Origin: Anaerolineae bacterium
GTDB taxonomy: Bacteria; Chloroflexota; Anaerolineae; JAFGEY01
Direction of reading: 5' to 3'
NCBI GenBank assembly: GCA_016929205.1
Contig: JAFGJF010000202.1
Coordinates: forward strand, 1 to 30,113
DNA: 30,113 bases
Part shown: positions 16,613-25,100 of the stretch, piece after piece
Layout: the number at the start of each line of letters is the position of its first letter
Numbering within the stretch: the first letter of the stretch is position 1
Notes under the pieces: model-generated
The model's database searches: none
Told to the model about the DNA's origin: nothing
The model's input: the letters and a program-made list of their open reading frames with translations, nothing else
Translations under genes and position numbers: made by a program

Positions 16613-18067
16613 ATGAATCGTGAACGCGCCGACACACGTTCGCTATCTGTGGCATGGGGCCGTTTGCTATACCGTATCTTATTTGCCAGTATAATTGCCA
16701 TAGGCCTCTATGGCGGTTATTTGGCCTATACCCGGGTTCGCGTATTTGCCGCGCAGACGCCTTTCAAGACTATTCCGCCCATTTTGCGTTCTGCCAGTCC
16801 ATCTCAGCAAAGCATCGAGCAAGCTCGTCCGCCCGATTCACCCGAACTGACCGTACAAGAACAAGTCAAACCGGCCCCGGTCAACACAATTTATCCCAGC
16901 ATTGAAAACAAAGAGCCGATCAACGTTCTTTTTATGGGCATCGATCAACGGGCCGGTGAGAATACGACCTGCCGTACAGATACGATGATCCTGGCCTCGA
17001 TCAATCCTCAGGACAAAAGCGTCAGTTTGCTCTCGATTCCCCGTGATTTGTGGGTCCGCATTCCCCTTCCCAAACACGAGTTTGACAAGATCACAACCGC
17101 CCATTACTGGGGTGAAGTCGAAAACTATCCTGGCGGCGGTCCGGCATTGGCGATGCAAACGGTCCACAATACAATAGGGATCCGACCACACTATTACGTC
17201 CGACTCAACTTTACCGGATTCGAGAACATGATCGATCGCATCGGCGGCGTCGACGTCAATGTCCCCGAGACGATCGACGACGATCACTATCCCAACGAAA
17301 ACTATGGATACGAACACCTATATATTCCAGCGGGACAGCACCACTTTGATGGCGAAATGGCGCTCAAATACGCCCGGACGCGCTATGGCAGCGATGACTT
17401 TACACGAATGAACCGGCAGCAGCAGCTTATTCTGGCCGTGCGAAATCAAGTGCTTGACTTGGACAATTTGTCACAACTCATCGCTCAACTCCCGCAATTG
17501 TATCGTGATCTGGGCGATTCGCTCGAGACAGACATTCCCGTTGATTTGATGATCACGATGGCCGAATGGGCGCTTGATATTGACGGTGAGAATATTCATA
17601 CAGCTTCCATCGATCGACGAATGACCAAAGATTGGATGACAACGGAGGGCGTACAGGTTCTTGTCTACGAACGGGAAAAAGCGCGCCCTCTGATCAATGA
17701 CCTGTTCAGACTCTCTACGCCCGAAGCCGTACCGGTCGAGACCACCCAGGTTGAAAAGCTGGAAATCGAAAGCGCTCGGGTCACAGTCTACAATGGAACC
17801 ATTACCGCCGGATTAGCAGGACGTGTCTCGACCTTTTTGGGAAAGCAAGGTCTCGAGGTCAGCGAACCGCAAAACGCGACTTCGTCTGACTACAAGCACA
17901 CCATCCTGAACGTATACAACGACAAACCGTTCACGGTTGACTGGCTGGTCAATATGTTTGGGATCTCGAGTGAAAACATTATTTACCACCAGCAATCCCA
18001 GATTGATCGAGATGTAGATATTGCTATCGTCATCGGTCAGGATTTCCCGGCAGAACAATATAAATAG
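16613..18067 (+). CDS. LytR-CpsA-Psr (LCP) family cell-wall glycopolymer ligase with LytR_C domain
   Basis: A 484-residue protein. ATG 16613 is preceded by GAGGAG at six bases; ATG 16607 overlaps that site, and the much longer frame to 16334 runs through both promoters, so neither was chosen. One TM helix (about 18-40) anchors the protein. The LCP domain (about 102-285) has SIPRDLWV with Arg144/Asp145 and KYARTRYGSDDFTRMNRQQQ with Arg257, the residues that bind the polyprenyl pyrophosphate. The LytR_C domain covers about 386-478. Family knowledge: LCP proteins move glycopolymers from lipid carriers onto peptidoglycan or proteins on the outer face of the membrane. This supports a cell wall with attached polymers. 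It precedes the hydrogenase cluster, probably by chance. Confidence 0.92.
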   Translation: MNRERADTRSLSVAWGRLLYRILFASIIAIGLYGGYLAYTRVRVFAAQTPFKTIPPILRSASPSQQSIEQARPPDSPELTVQEQVKPAPVNTIYPSIENKEPINVLFMGIDQRAGENTTCRTDTMILASINPQDKSVSLLSIPRDLWVRIPLPKHEFDKITTAHYWGEVENYPGGGPALAMQTVHNTIGIRPHYYVRLNFTGFENMIDRIGGVDVNVPETIDDDHYPNENYGYEHLYIPAGQHHFDGEMALKYARTRYGSDDFTRMNRQQQLILAVRNQVLDLDNLSQLIAQLPQLYRDLGDSLETDIPVDLMITMAEWALDIDGENIHTASIDRRMTKDWMTTEGVQVLVYEREKARPLINDLFRLSTPEAVPVETTQVEKLEIESARVTVYNGTITAGLAGRVSTFLGKQGLEVSEPQNATSSDYKHTILNVYNDKPFTVDWLVNMFGISSENIIYHQQSQIDRDVDIAIVIGQDFPAEQYK

Positions 18068-18100
18068 TGGTGTCATTTTTTATCAAATGAGGTTTTTCAA

Positions 18101-18475
18101 TTGAAACTGCACAAGGTTATATCTATCGTGGATGGTGTTGCAGTCTCTGCTACTACCGATATGGATATGGATATTCGATGCGGGCTCAGCGCCGATTTGA
18201 TGAGCGATGTATTGAGATTCGGCCAAGCCGGTATGCTGCTGCTCACCGGCTTGACCAATCCCCAGGCCATTCGCACAGCCGACATGCTTGGCATTCCGGC
18301 CTTGCTCTTTGTGCGCGCCAAGCTGCCTGCGCAAGAAACAATTGCGCTGGCGCAAGAACTGGGGATCTCGCTGCTCGTTACTCGATTTACAATGTACGAA
18401 GCCAGCGGCCTTTTATTCCAGGCCGGACTCGCAGGAATAGGCCCTTGCGGCGAATTGACGCAGGCGCCTCGATAG
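18101..18475 (+). CDS. DRTGG-domain-like protein (first copy)
   Basis: A 124-residue protein with a TTG start; TGAGG lies about eight bases before it and no better start exists. It shows the alternating beta/alpha pattern of DRTGG domains, with a hydrophobic core GMLLLTGLTNPQAIRTADMLG and a C-terminal MYEASGLLFQAGL. Family knowledge: DRTGG domains occur in HprK-associated and CBS-associated proteins and are thought to bind a ligand, but no biochemical role is settled. Small DRTGG proteins of this kind often stand next to hydrogenase genes in Clostridia and Thermotogae. It starts a tight series: 24 bases to the CBS-HATPase gene, which is in turn followed by a second DRTGG-like gene. It may be a regulatory or adaptor subunit. 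Confidence 0.75.
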   Translation: MKLHKVISIVDGVAVSATTDMDMDIRCGLSADLMSDVLRFGQAGMLLLTGLTNPQAIRTADMLGIPALLFVRAKLPAQETIALAQELGISLLVTRFTMYEASGLLFQAGLAGIGPCGELTQAPR

Positions 18476-18499
18476 TGGTTTTGCCTTCGAACAGCGCCT

Positions 18500-19447
18500 A
18501 TGGTGGACATTACCAAGATTCAAGAAATATTTTATGAACTGCGCGTTCAAGAGGTGATGACCAGAGATGTGATCACCGTCACAACGCAAACGCCGATGCG
18601 TGAGTTAAAAGAGATCCTGCGCATCCGACGCATATCGGGCACGCCGGTCGTCGAAAATGGCAACCTGGTCGGCGTCATCAGCATGGCGAATCTGATCGAA
18701 GCGCTCGAAGCAGGCAAAATGGATGAAACCGTCAGCGCGCATATGACCCCTCAGCCAGAGGTGCTGTATGCCAGCGAAAGGGTCATCTCGGCGATTCGCA
18801 AGCTGGAAACGACAAACTATGGACGTTTCCCTGTGACACAGCGCAGCACGGGCAAACTGGTTGGTATCTTGACCAGAGGTGACATCATCCAGGGCACATT
18901 AAAACAGCTCGATGTCGACTACCGGAAACGTGAAGCAGAGACTCATCGAGAGCACTTTTTTTTCCAAGACATCACCTCTCGAGACACGAGCATCACGTTG
19001 CGCTATACCGTCGAGGCGAAGGATTTTGTAAACGGTGGCCAGGCAGCAAGCCAGATCAAGCGTTCGCTGCACAACCTGGGCATCTCGCCGACTGTATTGC
19101 GCCGTGTGGCGGTAGCCGCATACGAAGCAGAAATGAATCTCGTCGTTCATACCGACAATGGCGGCGACATTGTGGTCAGGATACGCCCTCACCTGCTGCA
19201 CATCGACATAACAGACAATGGTCCGGGCATTCAGGACGTAGAACTGGCTATGCGGCCAGGTTTCTCGACGGCTCCGCCCAGCATCCGCGAGATGGGCTTT
19301 GGCGCAGGGATGGGGTTGACCAATATCCAAAACTGTGCAGACGAAATGACGCTTGAATCTGAGATAGGCATAGGCACACATTTACAAATCCTTTTCCGGT
19401 TGGAACAAGAGGATGACTGGCAAACGGCAGCAAATAACAAGCCGTAA
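18500..19447 (+). CDS. CBS-domain pair fused to a GHKL/SpoIIAB-like ATPase domain
   Basis: A 315-residue protein. Residues about 15-75 and 80-132 are two CBS motifs (VQEVMTRDVITVTT; SAHMTPQPEVL to LVGILTRGDII) that together form a Bateman module, usually an adenine-nucleotide sensor. Residues about 160-305 are an HATPase_c domain of the anti-sigma/serine-kinase type: N-box AAYEAEMNLVVHT, G1 box ITDNGPGI, and GFGAGMGLTNIQNCADE. There is no His-containing dimerisation helix, so it is not a classical sensor kinase. It might phosphorylate a Ser/Thr or His partner or act as an ATP-driven switch. ATG 18500 lacks a clear Shine-Dalgarno. It sits between two DRTGG genes and is likely part of a control module for the hydrogenase downstream, tuned to energy charge; this role is inferred. 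Confidence 0.85.
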   Translation: MVDITKIQEIFYELRVQEVMTRDVITVTTQTPMRELKEILRIRRISGTPVVENGNLVGVISMANLIEALEAGKMDETVSAHMTPQPEVLYASERVISAIRKLETTNYGRFPVTQRSTGKLVGILTRGDIIQGTLKQLDVDYRKREAETHREHFFFQDITSRDTSITLRYTVEAKDFVNGGQAASQIKRSLHNLGISPTVLRRVAVAAYEAEMNLVVHTDNGGDIVVRIRPHLLHIDITDNGPGIQDVELAMRPGFSTAPPSIREMGFGAGMGLTNIQNCADEMTLESEIGIGTHLQILFRLEQEDDWQTAANNKP

Positions 19448-19469
19448 CAAGAACAGGTTAAAGACGACA

Positions 19470-19832
19470 ATGATGACACCGCAGACGATGATGCAAGCCG
19501 TGACTGTTCATCAGGCTGTCCAAGAACTAAACCTAACAACTGTAAATGACGCAGGTCTGGAGCGTGAGATCACTGGCGGATATGCTTCCGACCTGCTTAG
19601 CTGTGTTATGGCAGGTGCACGGCAGGGCAACGTCTGGGTTACATTGCAAGCCCATCCCAACGTCATTGCCGTCGCTTCGCTAGTTGGGCTGTCCGCCTTG
19701 ATCATCACCGAGGGTATCCAGCCAGATCCAGAAACCATTCGCAGGGCCAGAGAAGAAAGAGTCAACGTGTTAACCAGCACGCAAAGCACGTTTACCGTCG
19801 CCGGCAAGCTGGCAGAGATGGGCATTGACTGA
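19470..19832 (+). CDS. DRTGG-domain-like protein (second copy)
   Basis: About 120 residues from ATG 19470; starts at 19488 or 19491 fit the family equally well, and a longer frame from 19413 overlaps the previous gene. Seen: a GGYASDLLSCVMAGARQG motif near the start, matching the E-I-x-G-x-x-x-x-D-x-x-S pattern of DRTGG domains, then ALIITEGIQPDPETIRRA and a Ser/Thr-rich end VLTSTQSTFTVAGKL. It is the clearer DRTGG-like copy and differs in sequence from 18101-18475, so the pair may form a heteromer. Its stop overlaps the TTG start of the PHP gene by eight bases. Family members of unknown function cluster with hydrogenases; the role here is inferred as regulatory. Confidence 0.75.
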   Translation: MMTPQTMMQAVTVHQAVQELNLTTVNDAGLEREITGGYASDLLSCVMAGARQGNVWVTLQAHPNVIAVASLVGLSALIITEGIQPDPETIRRAREERVNVLTSTQSTFTVAGKLAEMGID

Positions 19833-20580
19833 CCCGATTCGAGACTTGCGCGTCGATCTGCACTTGCACACCGTGCTCTCGCCTTGCGCTGAAGTGGAAA
19901 TGATCCCACCACTCATTGTTCGCCAGGCACTGGCCTTGGGATTGGATGCCATTGCTGTTACCGACCATAACTGCGCCGACAATGTGTGCGCGGTGATGGA
20001 GGCGGCACGAGGCAGTGGCATCGTCGTTTTTCCAGGAATGGAAGTGCAAAGCCGCGAAGAAGTGCATGTGCTTTGTTTATTTGATACGCTAGAGCAGGTG
20101 AACGCATGGCAGGATATCGTTTCACCGACCTTGCCCGACCTTAAAAACAACGAGGATTTGTTTGGAGCACAATATGTCGTTGATGCGACTGGCGACCACG
20201 TGCGTACAGACAAGCGACTGTTATCAACTTCGACGCAGCTTTCGGTGGAAAATATCGTCGAATCGGTAAACCAATTGCAGGGTATCTGTTTGCCTGCGCA
20301 CGTCGACCGGCCTTCGTACAGCATTCTGGCCAACTTGGGATTCATTCCCTCAGATCTGGCCATTGCTGGTGTCGAGCTGTCATGCCATACAACGCCGCAA
20401 GCGGCGATCAAACGATTTCCACAGTTGGCTCAATACGGCTTGGTCGTCAACGGCGACGCACATCGCCTTGAGGAAATAATTGCACGCACCCTGATCCACG
20501 TAAGAGCGCCGACGGTCTCAGAATTACGTCTGGCCCTCAATCGTCAAGAGGGCAGATTTGTACGTGTCATTGAATCGTAA
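19825..20580 (+). CDS. PHP-domain phosphoesterase
   Basis: A 251-residue protein with a TTG start overlapping the upstream gene, which implies translational coupling. Metal-binding motifs of the PHP fold are visible: DLHLHT (His13, His15), an acidic residue in SPCAEVEM, AVTDHN (Asp47, His48), FPGMEV, PAHVDR and the final NGDAHR. Family knowledge: PHP proteins hydrolyse phosphate esters with two or three metals (histidinol phosphatase, TrpH-like 3',5'-nucleotide phosphatase). In this setting it could remove a phosphate placed by the neighbouring HATPase proteins, or degrade a nucleotide that these sense. The protein sits directly before nuoE. Homologues are typical neighbours of hydABC-type hydrogenase genes, as far as I recall. 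Confidence 0.87.
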   Translation: MTDPIRDLRVDLHLHTVLSPCAEVEMIPPLIVRQALALGLDAIAVTDHNCADNVCAVMEAARGSGIVVFPGMEVQSREEVHVLCLFDTLEQVNAWQDIVSPTLPDLKNNEDLFGAQYVVDATGDHVRTDKRLLSTSTQLSVENIVESVNQLQGICLPAHVDRPSYSILANLGFIPSDLAIAGVELSCHTTPQAAIKRFPQLAQYGLVVNGDAHRLEEIIARTLIHVRAPTVSELRLALNRQEGRFVRVIES

Positions 20581-20625
20581 ACCGTGTTCTCGAAAACACA
20601 CAACACACTTTCAGAGGAGCAGTGA

Positions 20626-21090
20626 ATGGAAGAACAACTCGATTTAGCCCCACTGTACGAGGTCTTGGATGAATACAAGACGCAAAAAGGTGCAGTCATC
20701 CCCGTCCTGCAAAAGGCTCAAGATATTTATGGGTGGCTGCCCAGAGAAGTACTTCAGGTCGTCGCCACTGGGATGAGCGTTCCCTTGAGTCAGGTGTACG
20801 GCGTGGTCACATTTTACTCACAGTTCTACCTGGAGCGTCGTGGCAGGAACATCATCCGCCAGTGCGACGGCACAGCCTGCCACGTTCGAGGTGCGGCCAA
20901 AATCATCGAGACCGTCGAAAAGCACCTGGGCATCAAGGCCGGTGAAACCACGCCCGATTACAAGTATACGTTCGAAGTTGTGTACTGTCTCGGCTCCTGT
21001 GGCCTGGCCCCGGTTGCCATGATTAACGATCAAGTTGTTGGACATCTTGTTCCTGACAAGCTGGTCGAGATCATTGACAATCTAGACTAA
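20626..21090 (+). CDS. nuoE: NuoE/HydC-type [2Fe-2S] subunit of the hydrogenase complex
   Basis: A 154-residue protein with an N-terminal helical bundle (about 5-65) and a thioredoxin-fold [2Fe-2S] domain. The four ligands are present: Cys80 and Cys85 (QCDGTACHVRGA), Cys121 and Cys125 (VYCLGSCGLAP). Family: 24-kDa subunit of complex I, HoxE, HydC of bifurcating hydrogenases and the gamma subunit of NAD-dependent formate dehydrogenases. No membrane subunits of complex I follow, so it belongs to a soluble enzyme. GAGGAG lies six bases before ATG 20626. It begins the structural genes of the cluster, 45 bases after the PHP gene. It should pair with the NuoF part of the protein at 22129-25272. Confidence 0.93.
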   Translation: MEEQLDLAPLYEVLDEYKTQKGAVIPVLQKAQDIYGWLPREVLQVVATGMSVPLSQVYGVVTFYSQFYLERRGRNIIRQCDGTACHVRGAAKIIETVEKHLGIKAGETTPDYKYTFEVVYCLGSCGLAPVAMINDQVVGHLVPDKLVEIIDNLD

Positions 21091-21105
21091 GACTGCAAAA
21101 GCGCA

Positions 21106-21672
21106 ATGCGCGAGCTTGCATTACACGTTCTCGACATCATCGAAAATGCGCTTGCGGCTGGTGCCGAGCACATCGATCTCGCTATCATCCAAGATATCGG
21201 CTCAGACCGCTTAACAATCAAAGTTCAAGATGATGGGTGCGGAATGGACGCCGCAACGATTCAAAAAGCGTACGATCCGTTCTATACGACACGCACAACC
21301 CGGCACGTTGGTCTGGGTATCCCGCTTTTCGCTGCTGCCGCCGAGCGGTGTGAAGGTGAACTGACCATCAAATCGGCGCCGGGCCAGGGAACGACGCTAA
21401 CAACGACGTTTCAACACAGTCACATTGACCGTGCACCCCTAGGGGATATGTCGTGCACACTGATGAGTCTCTTGATGCGAGACCAAGCGTTTGACTTGCA
21501 CTATCTGCACCAGATCAAGCGTCCTTGTGTTGAACACACATTCGAGTTTGACACAACCGAGATCAAACGCGAACTAGGTGACATACCGCTCACCTATCCA
21601 GATGTCCGAGACTGGCTGGCCGAGTTTATCCGTCAAGGAGAACAGAACATCACGTGCCAAACGTTATCCTGA
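21106..21672 (+). CDS. Stand-alone GHKL (HATPase) protein of hydrogenase clusters
   Basis: A 188-residue protein with an ATP-binding Bergerat fold in residues 1-105: N-box DIIENALAAGA, G1 box VQDDGCGMD, F-box region YDPFYTTRTTRHVGLGIPLF, G2 GQGTTL. It has no membrane segment, sensor domain or phospho-acceptor helix. Residues about 105-188 form a separate domain of unknown type. No Shine-Dalgarno is seen, and the frame is closed by the nuoE stop 15 bases upstream, so re-initiation after nuoE is likely. Lying between nuoE and a ferredoxin gene, inside the structural genes, it probably acts on the complex itself as a kinase or assembly factor. This is the second ATPase of this class in the cluster. 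Confidence 0.86.
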   Translation: MRELALHVLDIIENALAAGAEHIDLAIIQDIGSDRLTIKVQDDGCGMDAATIQKAYDPFYTTRTTRHVGLGIPLFAAAAERCEGELTIKSAPGQGTTLTTTFQHSHIDRAPLGDMSCTLMSLLMRDQAFDLHYLHQIKRPCVEHTFEFDTTEIKRELGDIPLTYPDVRDWLAEFIRQGEQNITCQTLS

Positions 21673-21703
21673 GCACGTGCTTGAGATTTGAAAGGAGTTT
21701 TTG

Positions 21704-22099
21704 ATGCCAAAAATAAAGTCGCTGGATGATTTGAAGCACATCCGCGAGAAAGCACAGCAGGAACTCAAGATCCGAACCGAAACAGGTACCAAAATCACCG
21801 TTGGAATGGGCACCTGCGGGATCGCCGCCGGGGCGCGCGAAACAATGCACGCCATCCTGGAGGAATTGAAAAAGCAGAACATCGAGGCGCACGTCACTAC
21901 CGTCGGTTGCATCGGTATGTGCTCCCAGGAACCGTTGGTCGACATCGAGCAGGCCGGCGAGGCCCGCATAACGTATGGGAACATCCATCCCGACATGGTG
22001 CCCCGCTTGATCAAAGAGCATTTGCTCGAGGGCAAAGTCGTTCAAGAATGGGCTTTTGGCCGCGTGTCCCCAGAGGGCATTGGCACCCAGGCTGAGTAA
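21704..22099 (+). CDS. Small thioredoxin-like [2Fe-2S] ferredoxin
   Basis: A 131-residue protein from ATG 21704 with AAGGAG six bases upstream (a TTG one codon earlier is less likely). An N-terminal helical region (1-25) precedes a thioredoxin-like ferredoxin fold. Cysteines are Cys38 (GMGTCGIAAGA), Cys69 and Cys73 (VGCIGMCSQEP). Compared with NuoE, the first ligand position is Gly, leaving three obvious Cys ligands. I recall that related small proteins next to hydABC share this pattern, so it may be a family trait with a different fourth ligand. It lies 31 bases before the NuoF-GltD gene. Possible roles are an extra electron-entry subunit or a redox sensor. Confidence 0.85.
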   Translation: MPKIKSLDDLKHIREKAQQELKIRTETGTKITVGMGTCGIAAGARETMHAILEELKKQNIEAHVTTVGCIGMCSQEPLVDIEQAGEARITYGNIHPDMVPRLIKEHLLEGKVVQEWAFGRVSPEGIGTQAE

Positions 22100-22128
22100 G
22101 ACAAACAGGATATAGCGAGGAGACAAGT

Positions 22129-25100
22129 ATGACTGAACCTTTATACCGCGCCAATGTATTGATCTGTGGCGGCACCGGGTGCGATGCATCCGGGTCGGAA
22201 AGCACAATCAAAGCAATGGTACAAGAGCTTGAAAAACGCAACCTCGAAAACGAAGTCCAGATCGTTCGTACCGGATGCCGAGGTTTCTGCGCGATGGGTC
22301 CGGTGATGATTATCTACCCCGAGGGCATATTTTACTGCCAGGTCGGGGCTGATGATGTACCCGAGGTGGTCGAAGAAACACTGATCAAAGGCCGCGTCGT
22401 CGACCGGCTCACCTACAAAACGCCCGACGTGCACCAAGATGTCCCTTTTTACGGTGACATTCCCTTCTACAGCAAGCAGATTCGGATCACACTGCGCAAC
22501 TGTGGGATGATCAATCCCGAGAACATTGAGGAATACATTGCTCGCGATGGTTATGCCGCGTTGAGCAAAGCCGTGTTTGAAATGACGCCCGACCAGGTTA
22601 TCCAGACCGTGCTCGATTCCGGGCTGCGTGGACGCGGTGGTGCCGGGTTTCCAACCGGCCTCAAGTGGCGGTTTACAGCCAGCGCCAAAAGCGACAAAAA
22701 GTACGTGGTCTGCAACGCCGACGAAGGCGACCCGGGCGCATTCATGGACCGTTCGATCATTGAGGGTGATCCCCACTCGTTGGTTGAAGGGATGACTTTG
22801 TGCGCCTATGCTGTCGGCGCAGATGAAGGATATATTTACTGTCGTGCCGAATACCCGCTGGCGATCAAACGCCTCAAGACCGCCATTGCCCAGGCAGAAG
22901 AGTATGGCGTTCTTGGCGATGGTATCTTGGGCACTGATTTCAATTTCCATCTCAAGGTCAAGGAAGGCGCCGGCGCCTTTGTCTGTGGTGAGGAAACGGC
23001 GCTTTTGGCTTCCATCGAAGGCCAGCGCGGCGAGCCGCGCCCACGCCCGCCGTTCCCGGCAGTCAAGGGCCTGTGGGCCGAACCAACCAACCTGAATAAC
23101 GTCAAGTCGTACGCCAACGTGCCGCAAATCATCGTGCGCGGAGCAGACTGGTTTGCCGGCATCGGCACGCCCAAGAGTCCGGGCACGGCGATTTTTGCCC
23201 TCACCGGCAACGTGAATAATACCGGACTCGTCGAAGTGCCTATGGGTATCACTGTCGGCGAGATCGTCTATGACATCGGTGGCGGCATCCCCAACGGCAA
23301 AACATTCAAAGCCGTACAGACTGGCGGACCACTGGGCGGCTGTATCCCGACCGAACACCTGAATGTCAAGGTCGACTTTGACTCGCTCAAAGAGATCGGC
23401 GCGGTAATGGGCTCCGGTGGTATGATCGTCATCGACGAAAACACCTGTATGGTCGAGTTTTCCAAGTTCTTTCTCACCTTTGCCCAGGCCGAAAGCTGCG
23501 GCAAGTGCATTCCGTGCCGCGTTGGCGGCAAGCGTATGCTCGAGATTCTAACCGACATCACCAATGGGTTGGGTACGATGGAAGACCTGGACACGATCAA
23601 ACGGATCGCCACCGGTATGCAAACCGGCGCCTTGTGTGCTTTGGGACAGTTGACACCCGGCCCAATTTTGTCGGCTTTGCGCTATTTCAGCGAAGAGTTT
23701 GAAGCCCACATCCTCGACAAACGCTGCCCGGCTGGCGTTTGCCAACCATTGGTTACCGCACGCTGCATCAACGCCTGCCCCGCCGAAATCGATATTCCAA
23801 GCTGGATCGCGCTCACCGCGCAGGGAAAAACGGCGGAAGGCATCGAAATCCATCGCCGTAAGAACCCCTTTGTACTGGCTTGCGGCCGTGTGTGCCCTGC
23901 CTTCTGCGAGACCCGCTGCCGCCGAGGCGACATCGATGAGCCGATCGCCATCCGCCAGATCAAGCGCTATATGGCCGATGAGGAAATGGCCCATCCGTGG
24001 ACACCGCCCAAAACCAGCGATGCCAAGGAAGAAAAGGTGGCTGTGGTGGGTAGCGGGCCGGCCGGCCTGACGGCCGCCCTGCGGCTGGCCCAGATGGGCT
24101 ACAAGGTCAAGATTTTTGAGAAACTGCCGGTACTCGGCGGTATGATGGCCGTCGGTATTCCCGACTATCGCCTGCCACGTGACGTGCTCGACTTTGAGAT
24201 CGAGGGTATCTTGAACGCTGGTATCGAGGTTCAGACCAACGTCAACATCGGTGTGGACATCACTTTTGAAGAACTTGCAGACGAATATAACGCCATCATC
24301 CTCGCTATCGGCGCGCACCACTGCCGTGGCCTGGGCATCGAGGGCGAAAAGCAGGAAGGCGTCTACCCGGGTGTCGATTTCTTGCGCGACGTGGCCCTGA
24401 ACAACAACGTGCCGGACCTGACAGGCAAGCGCGTGGGCGTGGTCGGCGGCGGTGACGTCGCCATCGATGCCGTGCGCACCTCCTGGCGATTGGGTGCGAG
24501 CGAAGTCCATCTCTTTTACCGGCGTGCGCGCGAGCAGATGCCTGCCCACAAAGAAGAGATTGCTGCAGCAGAAAAAGAAGGCGTCATTTTCCACTTTCTG
24601 ACCAACCCGACCAAGATTATCGGTAACGGAAGCGTCAGCGGCGTTGAGGTCCTCAAGCACGTGCTGGGCGAGTTCGACAGCAGCGGTCGCCGCCGCCCGG
24701 TCGCCGTCAACGGTTCAGAACAGGTTATCGGTCTGGATATCCTCATCCCGGCAATCGGCCAAGAGCCCGACATCCAGTGCTTTGACCCCGATACGGATTC
24801 GTGTGAAGCGTGTGGGATGGGATTCAACCGCAACTCGACCTTTATCGTTGACCGCACGTTGCAGACCACTCGCAGTGGCATCTTTGCTGCCGGCGACGTC
24901 GTACTTGGGCCAGCGACGGTCATCCAGGCCGTGGCGCAAGGCAACCAAGTAGCGCGCTCGGTAGATACATTCCTGCGTACCGGTGAGGCAACCTACGAAG
25001 TCATCTTGCCCGGCTACGAGGTGATCGAGCAACAGTTCGATCTCGACGATTACGCCGATGCCACACGACCACACGCTCGAGAATTGTCGATCAAGGAACG

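Noticed and set aside
21106..21672. Classical sensor histidine kinase
   Set aside because: There is no His-containing dimerisation helix, sensor domain or membrane segment; only a GHKL ATP-binding domain plus a short C-terminal domain.
22141..23358. Long open frame (405 codons) on the minus strand inside the NuoF-GltD gene; a similar one at 23548-24660
   Set aside because: Both are antisense to highly conserved NuoF and GltD motifs and their translations resemble no protein fold. Shadows of the real gene.
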